A stretch of 64,000 nt of DNA from Paenarthrobacter sp. AR 02 (GCF_021538675.1 NZ_JAJUKH010000013.1:1-64000), one strand, 5' to 3'; positions 25,957 to 34,963 are shown, numbered from the stretch's first letter. Numbers and translations are program-made. The notes: generated from the sequence alone by a model not told the origin.

Positions 25957-26702
25957 GATGCCACCTCGCTTTCTGCCTGGCCGCGGTCGGCGGCCTTGAT
26001 GATGGTCAGGAACGCCCGCTCCAGGTCATCGCTGCCTCCCCGGAGCGCCAGCTCGGCCGGAGTGAGTTGTGCCAGCAGGAGCCCTTCACGCAGCAGCAGG
26101 AGCGAGGAGCAGTGGGAGGCTTCTTCCATGACGTGGCTGGACACCAGCAGCGTCGTGCCCGACGCGGCCATCGCCGCGAAGCGCTCCCACAGTTCGGCGC
26201 GGAGTACCGGGTCCAAGCCAACGGTGGGTTCGTCCAGGATGAGCAGTTTAGGGTGGGCCACCAGCGCGCAGGCCAGCGAAACCCTGCTGAATTGTCCGCC
26301 GGAAAGGTCGGCGGCTTTCTGCCGTGCCAGCGGGGCGAGTCCGACGGCGTCAATCGCCTCGGTGACGTCAGCCGCCGTCGCGCCGTGCATGGCTCCGAAG
26401 TACCTGACGTTCGCTTCGACGCTGAGGTCCCCGTACACGCTGGCGCCCTGGGTGACATATCCGACGTCGTGCCTTAGCGAGGCGCTGCCCGCAGGGATGC
26501 CCATGACGGTGACGGTTCCGCGGGTAACCCGCTGGACGCCCATGATGGCACGCATGAGTGTCGTCTTGCCGCTGCCGGAGGGACCCAGGAGTCCGGTAAT
26601 CCGGCCGGGCCCGACCGTGAAGTCCAGGCCGCGGAGAATGTGTGTCCGCCCTCTGGAGACGTGCAGTTCCGTGGCCTCGATGGCCGCTGGAGCAGGGGAC
26701 AT
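25953..26702 (-). CDS. ABC exporter ATP-binding protein
   Basis: A 249-residue ATPase with Walker A GPSGSGKTTL, signature LSGGQFSRVSL, Walker B LLILDEPTVGLD and the switch His in VSSHVMEEA. I start it at ATG 26702, with GGAGG 5 nt upstream. The frame stays open to a TTG at 26774, but that stretch is the promoter and operator, so the longer reading is rejected. It powers the neighbouring ABC-2 permease in an export system of the drug-efflux (DrrA-like) type. Confidence 0.92.
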   Translation of the reverse strand: MSPAPAAIEATELHVSRGRTHILRGLDFTVGPGRITGLLGPSGSGKTTLMRAIMGVQRVTRGTVTVMGIPAGSASLRHDVGYVTQGASVYGDLSVEANVRYFGAMHGATAADVTEAIDAVGLAPLARQKAADLSGGQFSRVSLACALVAHPKLLILDEPTVGLDPVLRAELWERFAAMAASGTTLLVSSHVMEEASHCSSLLLLREGLLLAQLTPAELALRGGSDDLERAFLTIIKAADRGQAESEVAS

Positions 26703-26726
26703 GGTGGCCTCCGGCAATGCTAATAA

Positions 26727-26774
26727 TTCATCAGTTGATGAAATTAAATTAGAACTGTCCGCTCGCTGGGTCAA
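26727..26774 (-). promoter_or_regulatory. promoter and TetR operator of the ABC exporter operon
   Basis: On the minus strand TTGACC (26774-26769), a 17-bp spacer and TAATTT (26751-26746) make a good sigma-A promoter. Directly after the -10 comes the 16-bp perfect palindrome TTCATCAGTTGATGAA (26727-26742), which spans the expected transcription start. This is a classic repressor position, and the TetR gene at the end of the operon is the obvious binder. Confidence 0.75.
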
Positions 26775-27207
26775 GGGGTGAAACGAAAGGTCAAGGGACT
26801 CAAGTCCTTGAAAATGTGTCGGCTATCACATAGGTTCTTCCCAAGCCGTGTCGTTGGGGTACGGGTGATTGAGGGGGAATCGTGACAATGACCTTGAAGG
26901 GTGCCCTGTGCGCCCGCATCATCCGTGTGTTCGGCAATGACCAATACGTCCCAGCCGCAGGCAGTCCCGCTCCGCTGGAGGGAACGGGGAACTAGTCCCA
27001 GGACAGAGTCTGCGGCCACCGGCCGCTGAGCCACGCCATCGCAGGATGACCAGCCCACCGCGGCCAGGGGCTTCCACCACGCGACGGCGTGGCTCTTCTG
27101 TGTCCGCCGGGGTGACAGCCCCGCTTGTTCCGGGCGCGGCCCGCTGAGCCGGTAGATTAGTAGGCAGTTGTTTTTGCCACATCTGCCATAGAAACGGATA
27201 CGTACCC
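26775..27207 (+). other. gene-free leader region upstream of proS
   Basis: This 433-bp stretch has no convincing gene on either strand. It is rich in short hairpins, including GCGGCC-acc-GGCCGC (27012-27026). Blocks GGGAAC (26981-26986), CTAGTCCC (26993-27000), GAGCCACGCC (27028-27037) and GCGGCCAGGGGC (27060-27071) appear in the order of weak matches to the cobalamin riboswitch core, but key positions differ. It may be a structured 5' leader of proS, a decayed riboswitch, or neither. TAGATT at 27153-27158 could be the -10 of proS. Confidence 0.25.
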
Positions 27208-29019
27208 GTGGTCCTTCGCCTTTCCCAGTTGTTCCTGCGCACCCTGCGTGAAGATCCCGTCGACGCCGAGGTCGCCAGCCACAAGCTGTTGGTACGTGCC
27301 GGCTACATTCGCCGCGCGGCACCCGGTATCTACACGTGGCTTCCGCTTGGCCTGAGCGTCCTGCGCAAGGTCGAGGAGATCATCCGCCAGGAAATGTCCG
27401 CGATCGGAGCCCAGGAAGTCCATTTCCCGGCGCTGCTGCCGCGTGAACCCTACGAGGCCACGAACCGCTGGACCGAGTACGGCGAGGGCCTGTTCCGGCT
27501 CCAGGACCGCAAGGGTGCGGACTACCTCCTTGCGCCGACGCATGAGGAAATGTTCACCCTTCTGGTCAAGGACCTGTACTCCTCGTACAAAGACCTGCCG
27601 TTGAGCCTCTACCAGATCCAGAACAAGTACCGCGACGAAGCCCGTCCCCGGGCAGGCCTCCTCCGCGGCCGCGAGTTCATCATGAAGGATTCCTACTCCT
27701 TCGACGTCGACGACGCCGGCTTGGATGCCAGCTACGCTGCCCACCGCGCCGCGTACCTGAAGATCTTTGCCCGTCTCGGCCTGGAAGTCATTCCCGTTGC
27801 CGCGACCGCCGGTGCCATGGGCGGCTCGAAGAGTGAAGAGTTCCTCTTCCCCACTGAAATCGGCGAGGACACCTTCGTGCGCTCGGCAGGTGGGTACTAC
27901 GCCAACGTCGAAGCTGTCACCACCGTAGTTCCGGACGACATCGACTTCACCAACGCGCCCGCTGCCCGGGTCCTGGACACGCCCAACACTCCCACTATCG
28001 ATACTTTGGTGGACGCAGCCAACCAGCTGGCACCCCGCAGCGAGTCCGACGGCGGCGCATGGGCTGCCGCTGACACGCTCAAGAACGTGGTCCTCGCCGT
28101 GACGCTGCCCACCGGTGAACGCCAGATCGTGGTGATCGGCGTACCCGGCGACCGCGCAGTTGACCTCAAGCGCGTTGAAGCGAACATCGGCGCGTTCCTG
28201 CCGATCGCCGGTGAAATCGGGCTCGAGGCCGCCAACGAGGACGACCTCAAGAAGCTGCCGTGGCTGGTCAAGGGTTACATTGGCCCCGGCCTGTCACTTG
28301 ATGAGCCCGTCCTGGGGCTTGAGGGATCGTCCAAGGTCCTCTTCCTGGTGGACCCCCGCGTTGTTTCGGGTACGAGCTGGGTCACCGGTGCCAACGCGGA
28401 GGGCAAGCACGTCTTTGGGCTGGTCGCCGGACGCGACTTCACCTGGGACGGCGTCATCGAAAGCACCGAAGTGCGTGCCGGCGATCCCGCTCCTGACGGA
28501 TCCGGCCCGCTGGAAACGGCGCGCGGCATCGAGATGGGACACATCTTCCAGCTCGGCCGCAAGTACGCCGCTGCCTTGGACCTTAAGGTGCTGGACCAGA
28601 ACGGCAAGCAGGTAGTAGTCACCATGGGCTCCTACGGTGTCGGTGTTACACGCGCCGTGGCAGCCCTGGCCGAAGCGAACCATGACGACCGCGGCCTTGT
28701 CTGGCCACGTTCCGTTGCTCCCGCCGACGTCCACGTGGTGGCTGTTGGCCGTGGTGACGAGATTTTCGAGGCCGCCGAGAAGCTTTCCGCTGAGCTGGAG
28801 GCCGCCGGCCTGGACGTCATCCTCGATGACCGCCCAAAGGTCTCTCCCGGCGTTAAGTTCGGCGACGCCGAACTCGTAGGCGTACCCACCATCCTGGCCG
28901 TTGGCCGCGGACTCGTGGACGGTGTCGTGGAAGTCAAGGACCGCCGCAGCGGCGATGCCGAGAACGTCCCGGTGGACAAAGCCGTGGATTACGTGGTCAA
29001 CGCCGTACGAAACCGGTGA
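27208..29019 (+). CDS. proS: prolyl-tRNA synthetase (bacterial type with editing insertion)
   Basis: A 603-residue class II synthetase charging tRNA-Pro. The N-terminal RLSQLFLRTLREDP and AGYIRRAAPGIYTWLPLG, motif 2 region YRDEARPRAGLLRGREFIMKD, and motif 3 region MGSYGVGVTRAVAALAE are present. An insertion between motifs 2 and 3 (about residues 220-410) matches the YbaK-like domain that deacylates Ala-tRNA-Pro. A C-terminal anticodon-binding domain follows. GTG 27208 is the start, with only a weak upstream binding site. The TauE-like gene overlaps its stop by GTGA. Confidence 0.95.
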   Translation: MVLRLSQLFLRTLREDPVDAEVASHKLLVRAGYIRRAAPGIYTWLPLGLSVLRKVEEIIRQEMSAIGAQEVHFPALLPREPYEATNRWTEYGEGLFRLQDRKGADYLLAPTHEEMFTLLVKDLYSSYKDLPLSLYQIQNKYRDEARPRAGLLRGREFIMKDSYSFDVDDAGLDASYAAHRAAYLKIFARLGLEVIPVAATAGAMGGSKSEEFLFPTEIGEDTFVRSAGGYYANVEAVTTVVPDDIDFTNAPAARVLDTPNTPTIDTLVDAANQLAPRSESDGGAWAAADTLKNVVLAVTLPTGERQIVVIGVPGDRAVDLKRVEANIGAFLPIAGEIGLEAANEDDLKKLPWLVKGYIGPGLSLDEPVLGLEGSSKVLFLVDPRVVSGTSWVTGANAEGKHVFGLVAGRDFTWDGVIESTEVRAGDPAPDGSGPLETARGIEMGHIFQLGRKYAAALDLKVLDQNGKQVVVTMGSYGVGVTRAVAALAEANHDDRGLVWPRSVAPADVHVVAVGRGDEIFEAAEKLSAELEAAGLDVILDDRPKVSPGVKFGDAELVGVPTILAVGRGLVDGVVEVKDRRSGDAENVPVDKAVDYVVNAVRNR

Positions 29020-29813
29020 TCTCCGGCTTCGAATCGATCCAGCTCACCACCCTCATCCTGATTGTGGTGGCTGGTTTCGCGGCCGGCTGGGTGGACGCAG
29101 TGGTTGGTGGCGGGGGACTGATCCAGCTCCCCGCCCTGCTGCTGGTGCCCGGCATCACGCCTGTCCAGGCCTTGGCGACCAACAAAATGGGTTCCATCTT
29201 CGGGACCACCACCAGTGCGGTCACGTACTACCGGCGGGTCCGTCCTGACCTGAAAACGGCGGTCCCCATGGCCGTCATCGCCTTGGCCGGGAGTTTTGGC
29301 GGGGCGATCCTGGCGGCGTCGCTTCCAGCCAGTGTTTTCAAGCCCATCATCGTGGCTGCCCTGATCGCCGTCGCAATTTTCACCGCCCTGCGTCCCAGTG
29401 CAGGGGAGCTGACAGCGCTCCGCCACGATGGCCACAAGCACTACGTCGTGGCCTGCCTGATCGGCGGGGTGATCGGCTTCTACGATGGTTTGATCGGCCC
29501 TGGCACGGGGTCGTTCCTGATCATCGCCCTGGTCTCGGCCATGGGCTATGCCTTCCTCGAAGCCAGTGCCAAGGCAAAGATCGTCAACATGGCCACCAAT
29601 GCCGGAGCCTTGATCTTCTTCCTACCGCATGGATCCCTGCTCTGGGGCGTAGGGCTTGTCCTCGGCCTTGCGAATATGGCCGGCGGCTACTTGGGCGCCC
29701 GTACGGCAGTAGCCAAGGGGAGCGGCTTTGTACGCGTGGTCTTCCTGGTTGTTGTGGCCGCCCTCATCATCAAGCTTGGTATGGACGTCTGGAACGACAA
29801 CTTCGCGGGCTAG
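29016..29813 (+). CDS. TauE/SafE-family membrane permease
   Basis: A 265-residue protein with about eight hydrophobic segments. The family hallmarks are GFAAGWVDAVVGGGGLIQLPALL near the N-terminus and its internal repeat GGVIGFYDGLIGPGTGSFL in the second half. TauE/SafE proteins move sulfite, sulfonates or other small anions. GTG 29016 overlaps the proS stop, so it is translated from the proS message. No sulfur genes are nearby, so the substrate is open. Confidence 0.88.
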   Translation: MISGFESIQLTTLILIVVAGFAAGWVDAVVGGGGLIQLPALLLVPGITPVQALATNKMGSIFGTTTSAVTYYRRVRPDLKTAVPMAVIALAGSFGGAILAASLPASVFKPIIVAALIAVAIFTALRPSAGELTALRHDGHKHYVVACLIGGVIGFYDGLIGPGTGSFLIIALVSAMGYAFLEASAKAKIVNMATNAGALIFFLPHGSLLWGVGLVLGLANMAGGYLGARTAVAKGSGFVRVVFLVVVAALIIKLGMDVWNDNFAG

Positions 29814-29820
29814 CTTCTGC

Positions 29821-30840
29821 CTAAGCCGATTCCCCTGGACCGGGAAGGTCGTGCGCGGCCGGAAGGCCATCCAATGTCCGGCCGGCCAAGGTGCTGGCAA
29901 CCCAGAGGGAACGGGCCAGGTCCCCGCCGTGCGCGGGTTTTCCGGCGTACCACAAAGCATTCTCCACCTCACGGGCGATACTCCATTGCCGGGCGGCCTC
30001 GGGATCGAGCCCGGCGGCGAGGCTGAATTCGTGGCAGCGGTCGCGCAACGCAGCCTCCGGGTCAGTCCGTGAAAGGTCGCCAATGCGGTTCCACAGGATG
30101 GGTGCGACGGCGAATTCGGCCTCACCGATCTGGGGCTGCGGATCGATGGCCAGGTAGGCGTCGCGTCCGGCCTCGTTTGCATCCAGGGTGGCCAGGATGT
30201 TCATGAAATGCAGGTCTGTGTGGACCAGGACGTCTTTTCCGGCGCGACGCCCCACGGCACCCCGTGTTTGGCACACCTCCAGTGCAGCCTCCAGCAGCCA
30301 CCTGGGGAACGGGCGGTCCAGCCGTTCCCATTCAGCTGGCAGTTCGTCGCTCCACCGTTCAGCTGTGGCGGCAATATGGTCCAGGTCCCGCCATTCAGGC
30401 CTGTCGTCCGGCGCGATGGACAGTTCACGCATGATGGTTCCCCATACATCCCGTGCTTCCGCCAGCGGTGCGTCCTGGAGCCAGCGGGCAGCGTCCAGCC
30501 GTTCCAGCAGCATGGAGCAACTCGGCGCATCTGCGGCAAGGAGCCGGACCGCGCCGCGGCCTCCCCACAGAGTGAGTGCGTGGCGCTCCACCCGGGCTTC
30601 GTCATGGGGAAACGCGATCTTCAATGCTGCGGGCTGACCGTGCCGCACCACGGGCACCACCAAGGCTCCGTGGCCGTTCCAAGGCTCGGCGCCAGGAGCG
30701 AGGTCTACTGCGAGCTCCCAACGGTCCAGGGCGTCGGAAATAAGGCCGGGGAGGCTGGCCAACCAGTCCCGGCCCGCAGTGTCACGGTTATACCGGGCGT
30801 GGAGGTCGCCTGGCATCGGAATCATCGCGTGAAGGGTCAC
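29821..30840 (-). CDS. aminoglycoside phosphotransferase-like kinase (streptomycin 6-kinase type)
   Basis: A 339-residue kinase of the aminoglycoside/hydroxyurea antibiotic-resistance family. The catalytic loop is VLVHTDLHFMNIL (Asp and Asn) and the metal-binding Asp is in YLAIDPQPQIGEAEF. Streptomycin 6-kinases share the IDPQP stretch, but chromosomal homologues in soil actinobacteria often act on other small alcohols, so resistance is not established. GTG 30840 follows TAGGCT (30852-30847 on the minus strand) by 6 nt, which predicts a leaderless message. It runs against the TauE gene. Confidence 0.8.
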   Translation of the reverse strand: MTLHAMIPMPGDLHARYNRDTAGRDWLASLPGLISDALDRWELAVDLAPGAEPWNGHGALVVPVVRHGQPAALKIAFPHDEARVERHALTLWGGRGAVRLLAADAPSCSMLLERLDAARWLQDAPLAEARDVWGTIMRELSIAPDDRPEWRDLDHIAATAERWSDELPAEWERLDRPFPRWLLEAALEVCQTRGAVGRRAGKDVLVHTDLHFMNILATLDANEAGRDAYLAIDPQPQIGEAEFAVAPILWNRIGDLSRTDPEAALRDRCHEFSLAAGLDPEAARQWSIAREVENALWYAGKPAHGGDLARSLWVASTLAGRTLDGLPAAHDLPGPGESA

Positions 30841-30874
30841 GCGATCAGCCTAACGCCGCTGCCGCGCCAGCTAT

Positions 30875-31603
30875 CTAGAAAACGCCGCTGGCACCCAAGA
30901 GCGTTCCGATGGAGAACGTCGCCGCCAAGGCAAGCGCGCCGCCAACAACAACCCGTGCTGCGGCGCGGAACCGGGGAGCGCCGCCGATCCAGGCCCCCAC
31001 TGCGCCGGTGATCGCCAGGGCCAGCAAGACCGCCGCGAAGGTGAGCGGCACCCGCATCTCGGGTGGTGGAAGCAGGATGGCCAGCATGGGCAGCACCGCG
31101 CCCAGCGTGAAGGCAACCGCCGAGGCCAGTGCTGCATTCCACGGGCTGACGATGTCGTCCTCGTGGATGTTCAGCTCGGCAGAAAGGTGCGCGGCCAGTG
31201 CGTCGTGCTCCGTCAGTTCTTCGGCCACTATCCGGGCAGTCTTGGGGCTGAGGCCTTTTGACTCATAGATAGCCGTCAGCTCGTTGAGCTCTTCCTCGGG
31301 TTCCTCGGCAAGCTCGCGGCGTTCCTTTTCGATCAAGGCCCGCTGGGTGTCGCTCTGGCTGCTCACGGAGACGTACTCGCCCAACGCCATGGAGATGGCA
31401 CCGCCCACCAGGCCGGCCGTGCCCGCGGCGAGGATGCTCCCTGAGTTGGTGGTGGCTCCCGCCACGCCCACCACGATGGCCGCGACGGAGACGATGCCGT
31501 CGTTGGCGCCCAGGACCCCGGCCCGAAGCCAGTTCAGGCGGTGCGCCAGATCGTCCCGGTGGGGTTCGTTTTCATGCATGGTCGCAGTTTCTGTGGAAGC
31601 CAT
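30875..31603 (-). CDS. VIT1/CCC1-family Fe(II)/Mn(II) transporter
   Basis: A 242-residue five-helix membrane protein. The N-terminal HRLNWLRAGVLGANDGIVSVAAIVVG and GAISMALGEYVSVSSQSD are the metal-coordinating helices of the family. A charged cytosolic segment (residues ~85-145, rich in Glu) corresponds to the metal-binding domain, and three C-terminal helices follow. Such proteins export or store excess iron or manganese. It sits between the kinase and the DUF4439 gene on the same strand, and a later ATG (M9) is possible. Confidence 0.88.
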   Translation of the reverse strand: MASTETATMHENEPHRDDLAHRLNWLRAGVLGANDGIVSVAAIVVGVAGATTNSGSILAAGTAGLVGGAISMALGEYVSVSSQSDTQRALIEKERRELAEEPEEELNELTAIYESKGLSPKTARIVAEELTEHDALAAHLSAELNIHEDDIVSPWNAALASAVAFTLGAVLPMLAILLPPPEMRVPLTFAAVLLALAITGAVGAWIGGAPRFRAAARVVVGGALALAATFSIGTLLGASGVF

Positions 31604-31654
31604 GGTTTAAGCCAAGCACCGCAGCGCGGGCTTGGCCAGCATGGCTAGGCTGCC

Positions 31655-32755
31655 CTATCTGATGCTGGCGGTGGGGGAGGCGGTGTCACCGGGCGTCGGA
31701 AGGGCAGGCAAGTCACCGGCGTCGAGCGGCAAGCCCGGGAGTGCCGGCAAAGCGGCGCCCCAGGCGGAACTGCGCCGGCCAGCGGCAAGCAGGCCATCGA
31801 TGGCCCAATCACGGGTCCCACCGGTGGACAACGCCACGAGGTCGCCGAACCGCGGCAAGGATGACGCTTCGAGGTCCGCCAATGCGGCGGCAGGGTCTTT
31901 GGCGAACTTCGCCGGGAGCCTGTACCCCGCCTCGCCTGTCGGGACGTCCCCGCAGTTCACGCCGGTCAGGTCCTCGGCCTGACGGAGCAGCACCTCGTGC
32001 ACTTCGAGGTCACGGGCAGCTGCAGGGACGCTGGAAGCGCCGAGCTTTTTGACCGCTACCTGGTAGACATAGACCGCCTCGTGCTGGGCGCGGACCAACG
32101 ACGCCAATGCAGTGTCGGTGGTTGCGGCATCCGCGTCCGGGCTCGGGCTGGCCGAAGGGCAGGATCCGGCGGCAGGCGCAGTGGCGGGAACCCTGCTGGT
32201 GGTGGGCAGTGTGGGGGCAGGCAGTTTCCACGCGGCGGCCAGCTTCTCGGCGGACAGCAGCTGGGCGGATCCGACGGCGGCGAGCAGGCGTGCCATGCCG
32301 CCGTCGGACTCGTGGGCGTCGGTGAGGCGCTGCTGTCCGCTCCGGGACAGCTCCGTGACGAATGCGGACGGCGTCGCTTTCGGGGACGAAGCAGTGGCGG
32401 TTGGTGACGCAGCGGCCGGGGACGTGGGGAGCTGACCGTCGGGGTCCAGCAGGGCGCGGGCATGGGTTGTCAGCAAAGTCACAGCGTCGTCGGCGCCAGG
32501 TTTTCCGGCATCCGGTCCAGGGGCGTCAGCCAGCGCAACGGCCGAATCACGGAGCAGCAGGGTGTCTTCCAACGCCGCAAGGCGGGCATTTTCGGAGAAG
32601 GAACGTGGTGGGGGAGTCCCGGAATCACGCGGAATAAGCACCATGCCGGTGCCAACAACCAGCAGGGCCACCACAGAAATGAGCACGAGCCGGCCCCACG
32701 CTGGTACTCGTCGCTTTTTGGTTCTCTGCTCGTCCACAACAGACCATGGTGTCAT
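31655..32755 (-). CDS. DUF4439 (ferritin-like) membrane-anchored protein
   Basis: A 366-residue protein. One N-terminal transmembrane helix (LVLISVVALLVVGTGMVLI) is followed by a long Pro/Ala/Thr linker and a C-terminal helical bundle with LVRAQHEAVYVYQVAVKKLG, LEVHEVLLRQAEDL and the DUF4439 ending around ALPALPGLPLD. The Glu/His pattern fits a ferritin-like fold facing the outside of the membrane. It is divergent from rimP, a place it commonly holds in Micrococcales. Function unknown; the neighbouring VIT1-type gene makes a metal link conceivable but unproven. Confidence 0.8.
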   Translation of the reverse strand: MTPWSVVDEQRTKKRRVPAWGRLVLISVVALLVVGTGMVLIPRDSGTPPPRSFSENARLAALEDTLLLRDSAVALADAPGPDAGKPGADDAVTLLTTHARALLDPDGQLPTSPAAASPTATASSPKATPSAFVTELSRSGQQRLTDAHESDGGMARLLAAVGSAQLLSAEKLAAAWKLPAPTLPTTSRVPATAPAAGSCPSASPSPDADAATTDTALASLVRAQHEAVYVYQVAVKKLGASSVPAAARDLEVHEVLLRQAEDLTGVNCGDVPTGEAGYRLPAKFAKDPAAALADLEASSLPRFGDLVALSTGGTRDWAIDGLLAAGRRSSAWGAALPALPGLPLDAGDLPALPTPGDTASPTASIR

Positions 32756-32843
32756 GTGGGCGGCGAAGTCCGTGCACGCAAGTTCCCGCGAAAATCGTTA
32801 GGCTAGTAGTCACAACAACATCTATCGGGAGGCGGCGGGCAAC

Positions 32844-33455
32844 GTGAGTGACTCGGAAGCCACGACTTCACCGGACCGTTCTGAATCGAACTCAACGGCC
32901 ACCATCCACAACCCGGAAGAGAGCAGGCTCAAAGCGCTGCTCGAACCGGCCGTCCTTGCCAGCAGGCTCTACCTCGAGGATGTTTCCATCCACGTGGCCG
33001 GCTCACACCGGACGGTCCACGTCGTAGTGGACCTGCCGCAGGAAGAGACCGGAGGCGTCAGCCTGGACGCCATAGCCGATGTCTCGCGCGGACTGTCCGA
33101 TATTCTGGACAACGATCCCCAGGACGACGGCCGCCCGTACGACCTTGAGGTCTCCTCGCCCGGAGTCGGGCGTCCACTGACGGAACCGCGCCATTGGCAC
33201 CGTGCCCGCGGACGCATGGTCAGGGTCAACGTCATCCAGGGCGACAACCTCCTGGGCCGGATCGCCTCAGTGGGCGATGACGCCGTGACGCTGATCCCGG
33301 AGCACGAGGTCAAGAAGGGCATGAAGCCCAAGCAGGGTGACCCCATCACTATTCCTTTCGACAGGATCCGCCAAGGAAAAGTCGAGATTGAATTCAGCCA
33401 CCTCCACGAGGCTGCGCTGGAAGACGAACACAATGGACCTTCCGAGGAGGCCTAA
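32844..33455 (+). CDS. rimP: ribosome maturation factor RimP
   Basis: A 203-residue RimP needed for 30S assembly. The N-terminal domain has LYLEDVSIHVAG and VVVDLP, the conserved YDLEVSSPGVGRPLT follows, and an SH3-like C-terminal domain with acidic tail ends it. The first ~35 residues are a variable acidic and Ser/Thr extension. GTG 32844 is preceded by GGGAGG. TAGGCT (32800-32805) is a likely -10 for the rimP-nusA transcript. Its stop overlaps the nusA start (TAATG). Confidence 0.93.
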   Translation: MSDSEATTSPDRSESNSTATIHNPEESRLKALLEPAVLASRLYLEDVSIHVAGSHRTVHVVVDLPQEETGGVSLDAIADVSRGLSDILDNDPQDDGRPYDLEVSSPGVGRPLTEPRHWHRARGRMVRVNVIQGDNLLGRIASVGDDAVTLIPEHEVKKGMKPKQGDPITIPFDRIRQGKVEIEFSHLHEAALEDEHNGPSEEA

Positions 33456-34435
33456 TGGATATTGACATGAGCGCACTGAGACTCCTGGAGCGTGAGCGTG
33501 AAATCCCGCTGGATCTCCTGATTCCCACCATCGAGCAGGCACTGCTGGTGGCGTACCACAAGACGCCCGGCGCCTTTGAAAAGGCCCGCGCTGAGCTGGA
33601 TCGCAAGAGCGGCCACGTGACCATCTGGGCCACGGAAATCGACGACGACGGCGAACCGATCGGCGAATTCGAGGACACTCCTGCCGGTTTCGGCCGTATC
33701 GCCGCGAGCACCGCACGGCAGATCATCCTCCAGCGTCTTCGCGACGTCGAGGACGACAACGTGCTGGGCGAGTTCAAAGGCCGTGAAGGCGAACTCGTTG
33801 CCGGCATGATCCAGCAGGGAAACAACCCGCACATGATCCAGGTCAACCTTGGAGCTGTCGAGGCCCTGCTGCCGCCGCCCGAGCAGGTTCCCGGTGAGAA
33901 GTACCTCCACGGCAGCCGCCTGCGCGCCTTCGTGGTGGACGTCCACCGTGGCGCCAAAGGCCCGTCCATTACGCTGTCCCGTTCGCACCCGGGCCTGGTC
34001 CGCAAACTTTTCGAAATGGAAGTTCCGGAGATCGCGGACCACTCCGTGGAGATCGTCGCGCTTGCCCGCGAAGCCGGCCACCGTACCAAGATCGCCGTTA
34101 AGGCAAACATCCCCGGCGTCAATGCCAAGGGTGCCTGCATCGGTGAGATGGGCTCGCGTGTCCGCGCAGTCATGACGGAACTGAATGACGAAAAGATCGA
34201 CATCGTCGACTTCAGCGACGACCCCGCGACGTTCATTGCCAACTCGTTGTCGCCGTCGCGCGTGAATTCGGTCACTATCACCGACGAGTCGACCCGCTCG
34301 GCCCGCGTAGTGGTACCGGATTACCAGCTTTCGCTGGCGATCGGCAAGGAAGGCCAGAACGCACGCCTTGCGGCCAAGCTGACCGGTTGGCGGATCGACA
34401 TCGTCTCCGACGCAGCACCGGCCAAGTCCGAATAG
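33455..34435 (+). CDS. nusA: transcription termination/antitermination factor NusA
   Basis: A 326-residue NusA: an N-terminal RNA-polymerase-binding domain, an S1 domain (PGEKYLHGSRLRAFVVDVHR) and two KH domains (AKGACIGEMGSRVRAV and LAIGKEGQNARLAAKLTGWRIDI). It lacks the acidic C-terminal repeats of enterobacterial NusA, as is normal in actinobacteria. It modulates pausing, termination and rRNA antitermination. It is translationally coupled to rimP. Confidence 0.96.
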   Translation: MDIDMSALRLLEREREIPLDLLIPTIEQALLVAYHKTPGAFEKARAELDRKSGHVTIWATEIDDDGEPIGEFEDTPAGFGRIAASTARQIILQRLRDVEDDNVLGEFKGREGELVAGMIQQGNNPHMIQVNLGAVEALLPPPEQVPGEKYLHGSRLRAFVVDVHRGAKGPSITLSRSHPGLVRKLFEMEVPEIADHSVEIVALAREAGHRTKIAVKANIPGVNAKGACIGEMGSRVRAVMTELNDEKIDIVDFSDDPATFIANSLSPSRVNSVTITDESTRSARVVVPDYQLSLAIGKEGQNARLAAKLTGWRIDIVSDAAPAKSE

Positions 34436-34621
34436 CGCCGCCGCCGGGGTCGGTTCAATGCCGCACCTGCGGTGTGCCCGGTTTCGGGAGTCCGTAGCCG
34501 GGGGCTAGACTAGAAGGAACCGGGCTTACGTCCGGTATCCGTGCGCCTTGGCGTGCCTCAGCTGCATTCGCAGGACCGGGGCCCGTCGGGTGCCAGAAGC
34601 GTAAGGCAGGTTGGACACATC
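34436..34621 (+). other. nusA-ylxR intergenic region with possible internal promoter
   Basis: This 186-bp gap holds TAGACT (34506-34511), 18 bp after TTTCGG (34482-34487), a possible internal promoter for ylxR-infB. The open frame of ylxR extends upstream through it, but that part is not conserved-looking. No tRNA is present. Confidence 0.35.
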
Positions 34622-34963
34622 GTGGCTGAACTGCTTGAGCACGGCCACGGGCCTGTTCGCACGTGTATCGGATGCCGGAAGCAAGGCTCCCGGTCCGAGC
34701 TTGTCCGGCTGGTCGCCCAAGGCGGCAGTTCTTCCACCGTCGTGGTGGATGAACGACGCCGGATGGCCGGCAGGGGTGCGTGGCTGCACCCCAGCGAAAA
34801 GTGCTTGGCATTGGCGATCAAACGGCGCGCTTTCGGCAGGGCCCTCGCGGGCGCTTCCGAGACAACCGCCGTCGAACGCTACCTGATGCCGGGCGCGCCA
34901 CTCGTGGAGGCCCACGCTTCCACTGGCAAACCGTCCAAACCTGAAAGCGGGTCAGAAAACTGA
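34622..34963 (+). CDS. ylxR: YlxR-family RNA-binding / nucleoid-associated protein
   Basis: A ~113-residue YlxR (DUF448) protein. The signature is PVRTCIGCRKQGSRSELVRLV near the N-terminus, then GRGAWLHPSEKCLALAIKRRAFGRAL. It is encoded between nusA and infB as in most Gram-positive bacteria; the Bacillus homologue is described as nucleoid-associated and RNA-binding. GTG 34622 is my choice because the conserved domain begins right after it, though no strong Shine-Dalgarno is seen. Confidence 0.85.
   Translation: MAELLEHGHGPVRTCIGCRKQGSRSELVRLVAQGGSSSTVVVDERRRMAGRGAWLHPSEKCLALAIKRRAFGRALAGASETTAVERYLMPGAPLVEAHASTGKPSKPESGSEN

Noticed and set aside
26703..26774. TTG start that would extend the ABC ATPase upstream
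   Set aside because: It would translate the promoter and operator; ATG 26702 has a much better ribosome binding site.
26771..27322. 183-codon minus-strand open frame upstream of proS
   Set aside because: It overlaps the proS start, has Arg/Cys/Trp-rich composition and no motif; treated as non-coding.
29821..30840. Calling the kinase a proven streptomycin resistance gene
   Set aside because: The family fits, but chromosomal homologues often have other substrates; no mobile context is present.
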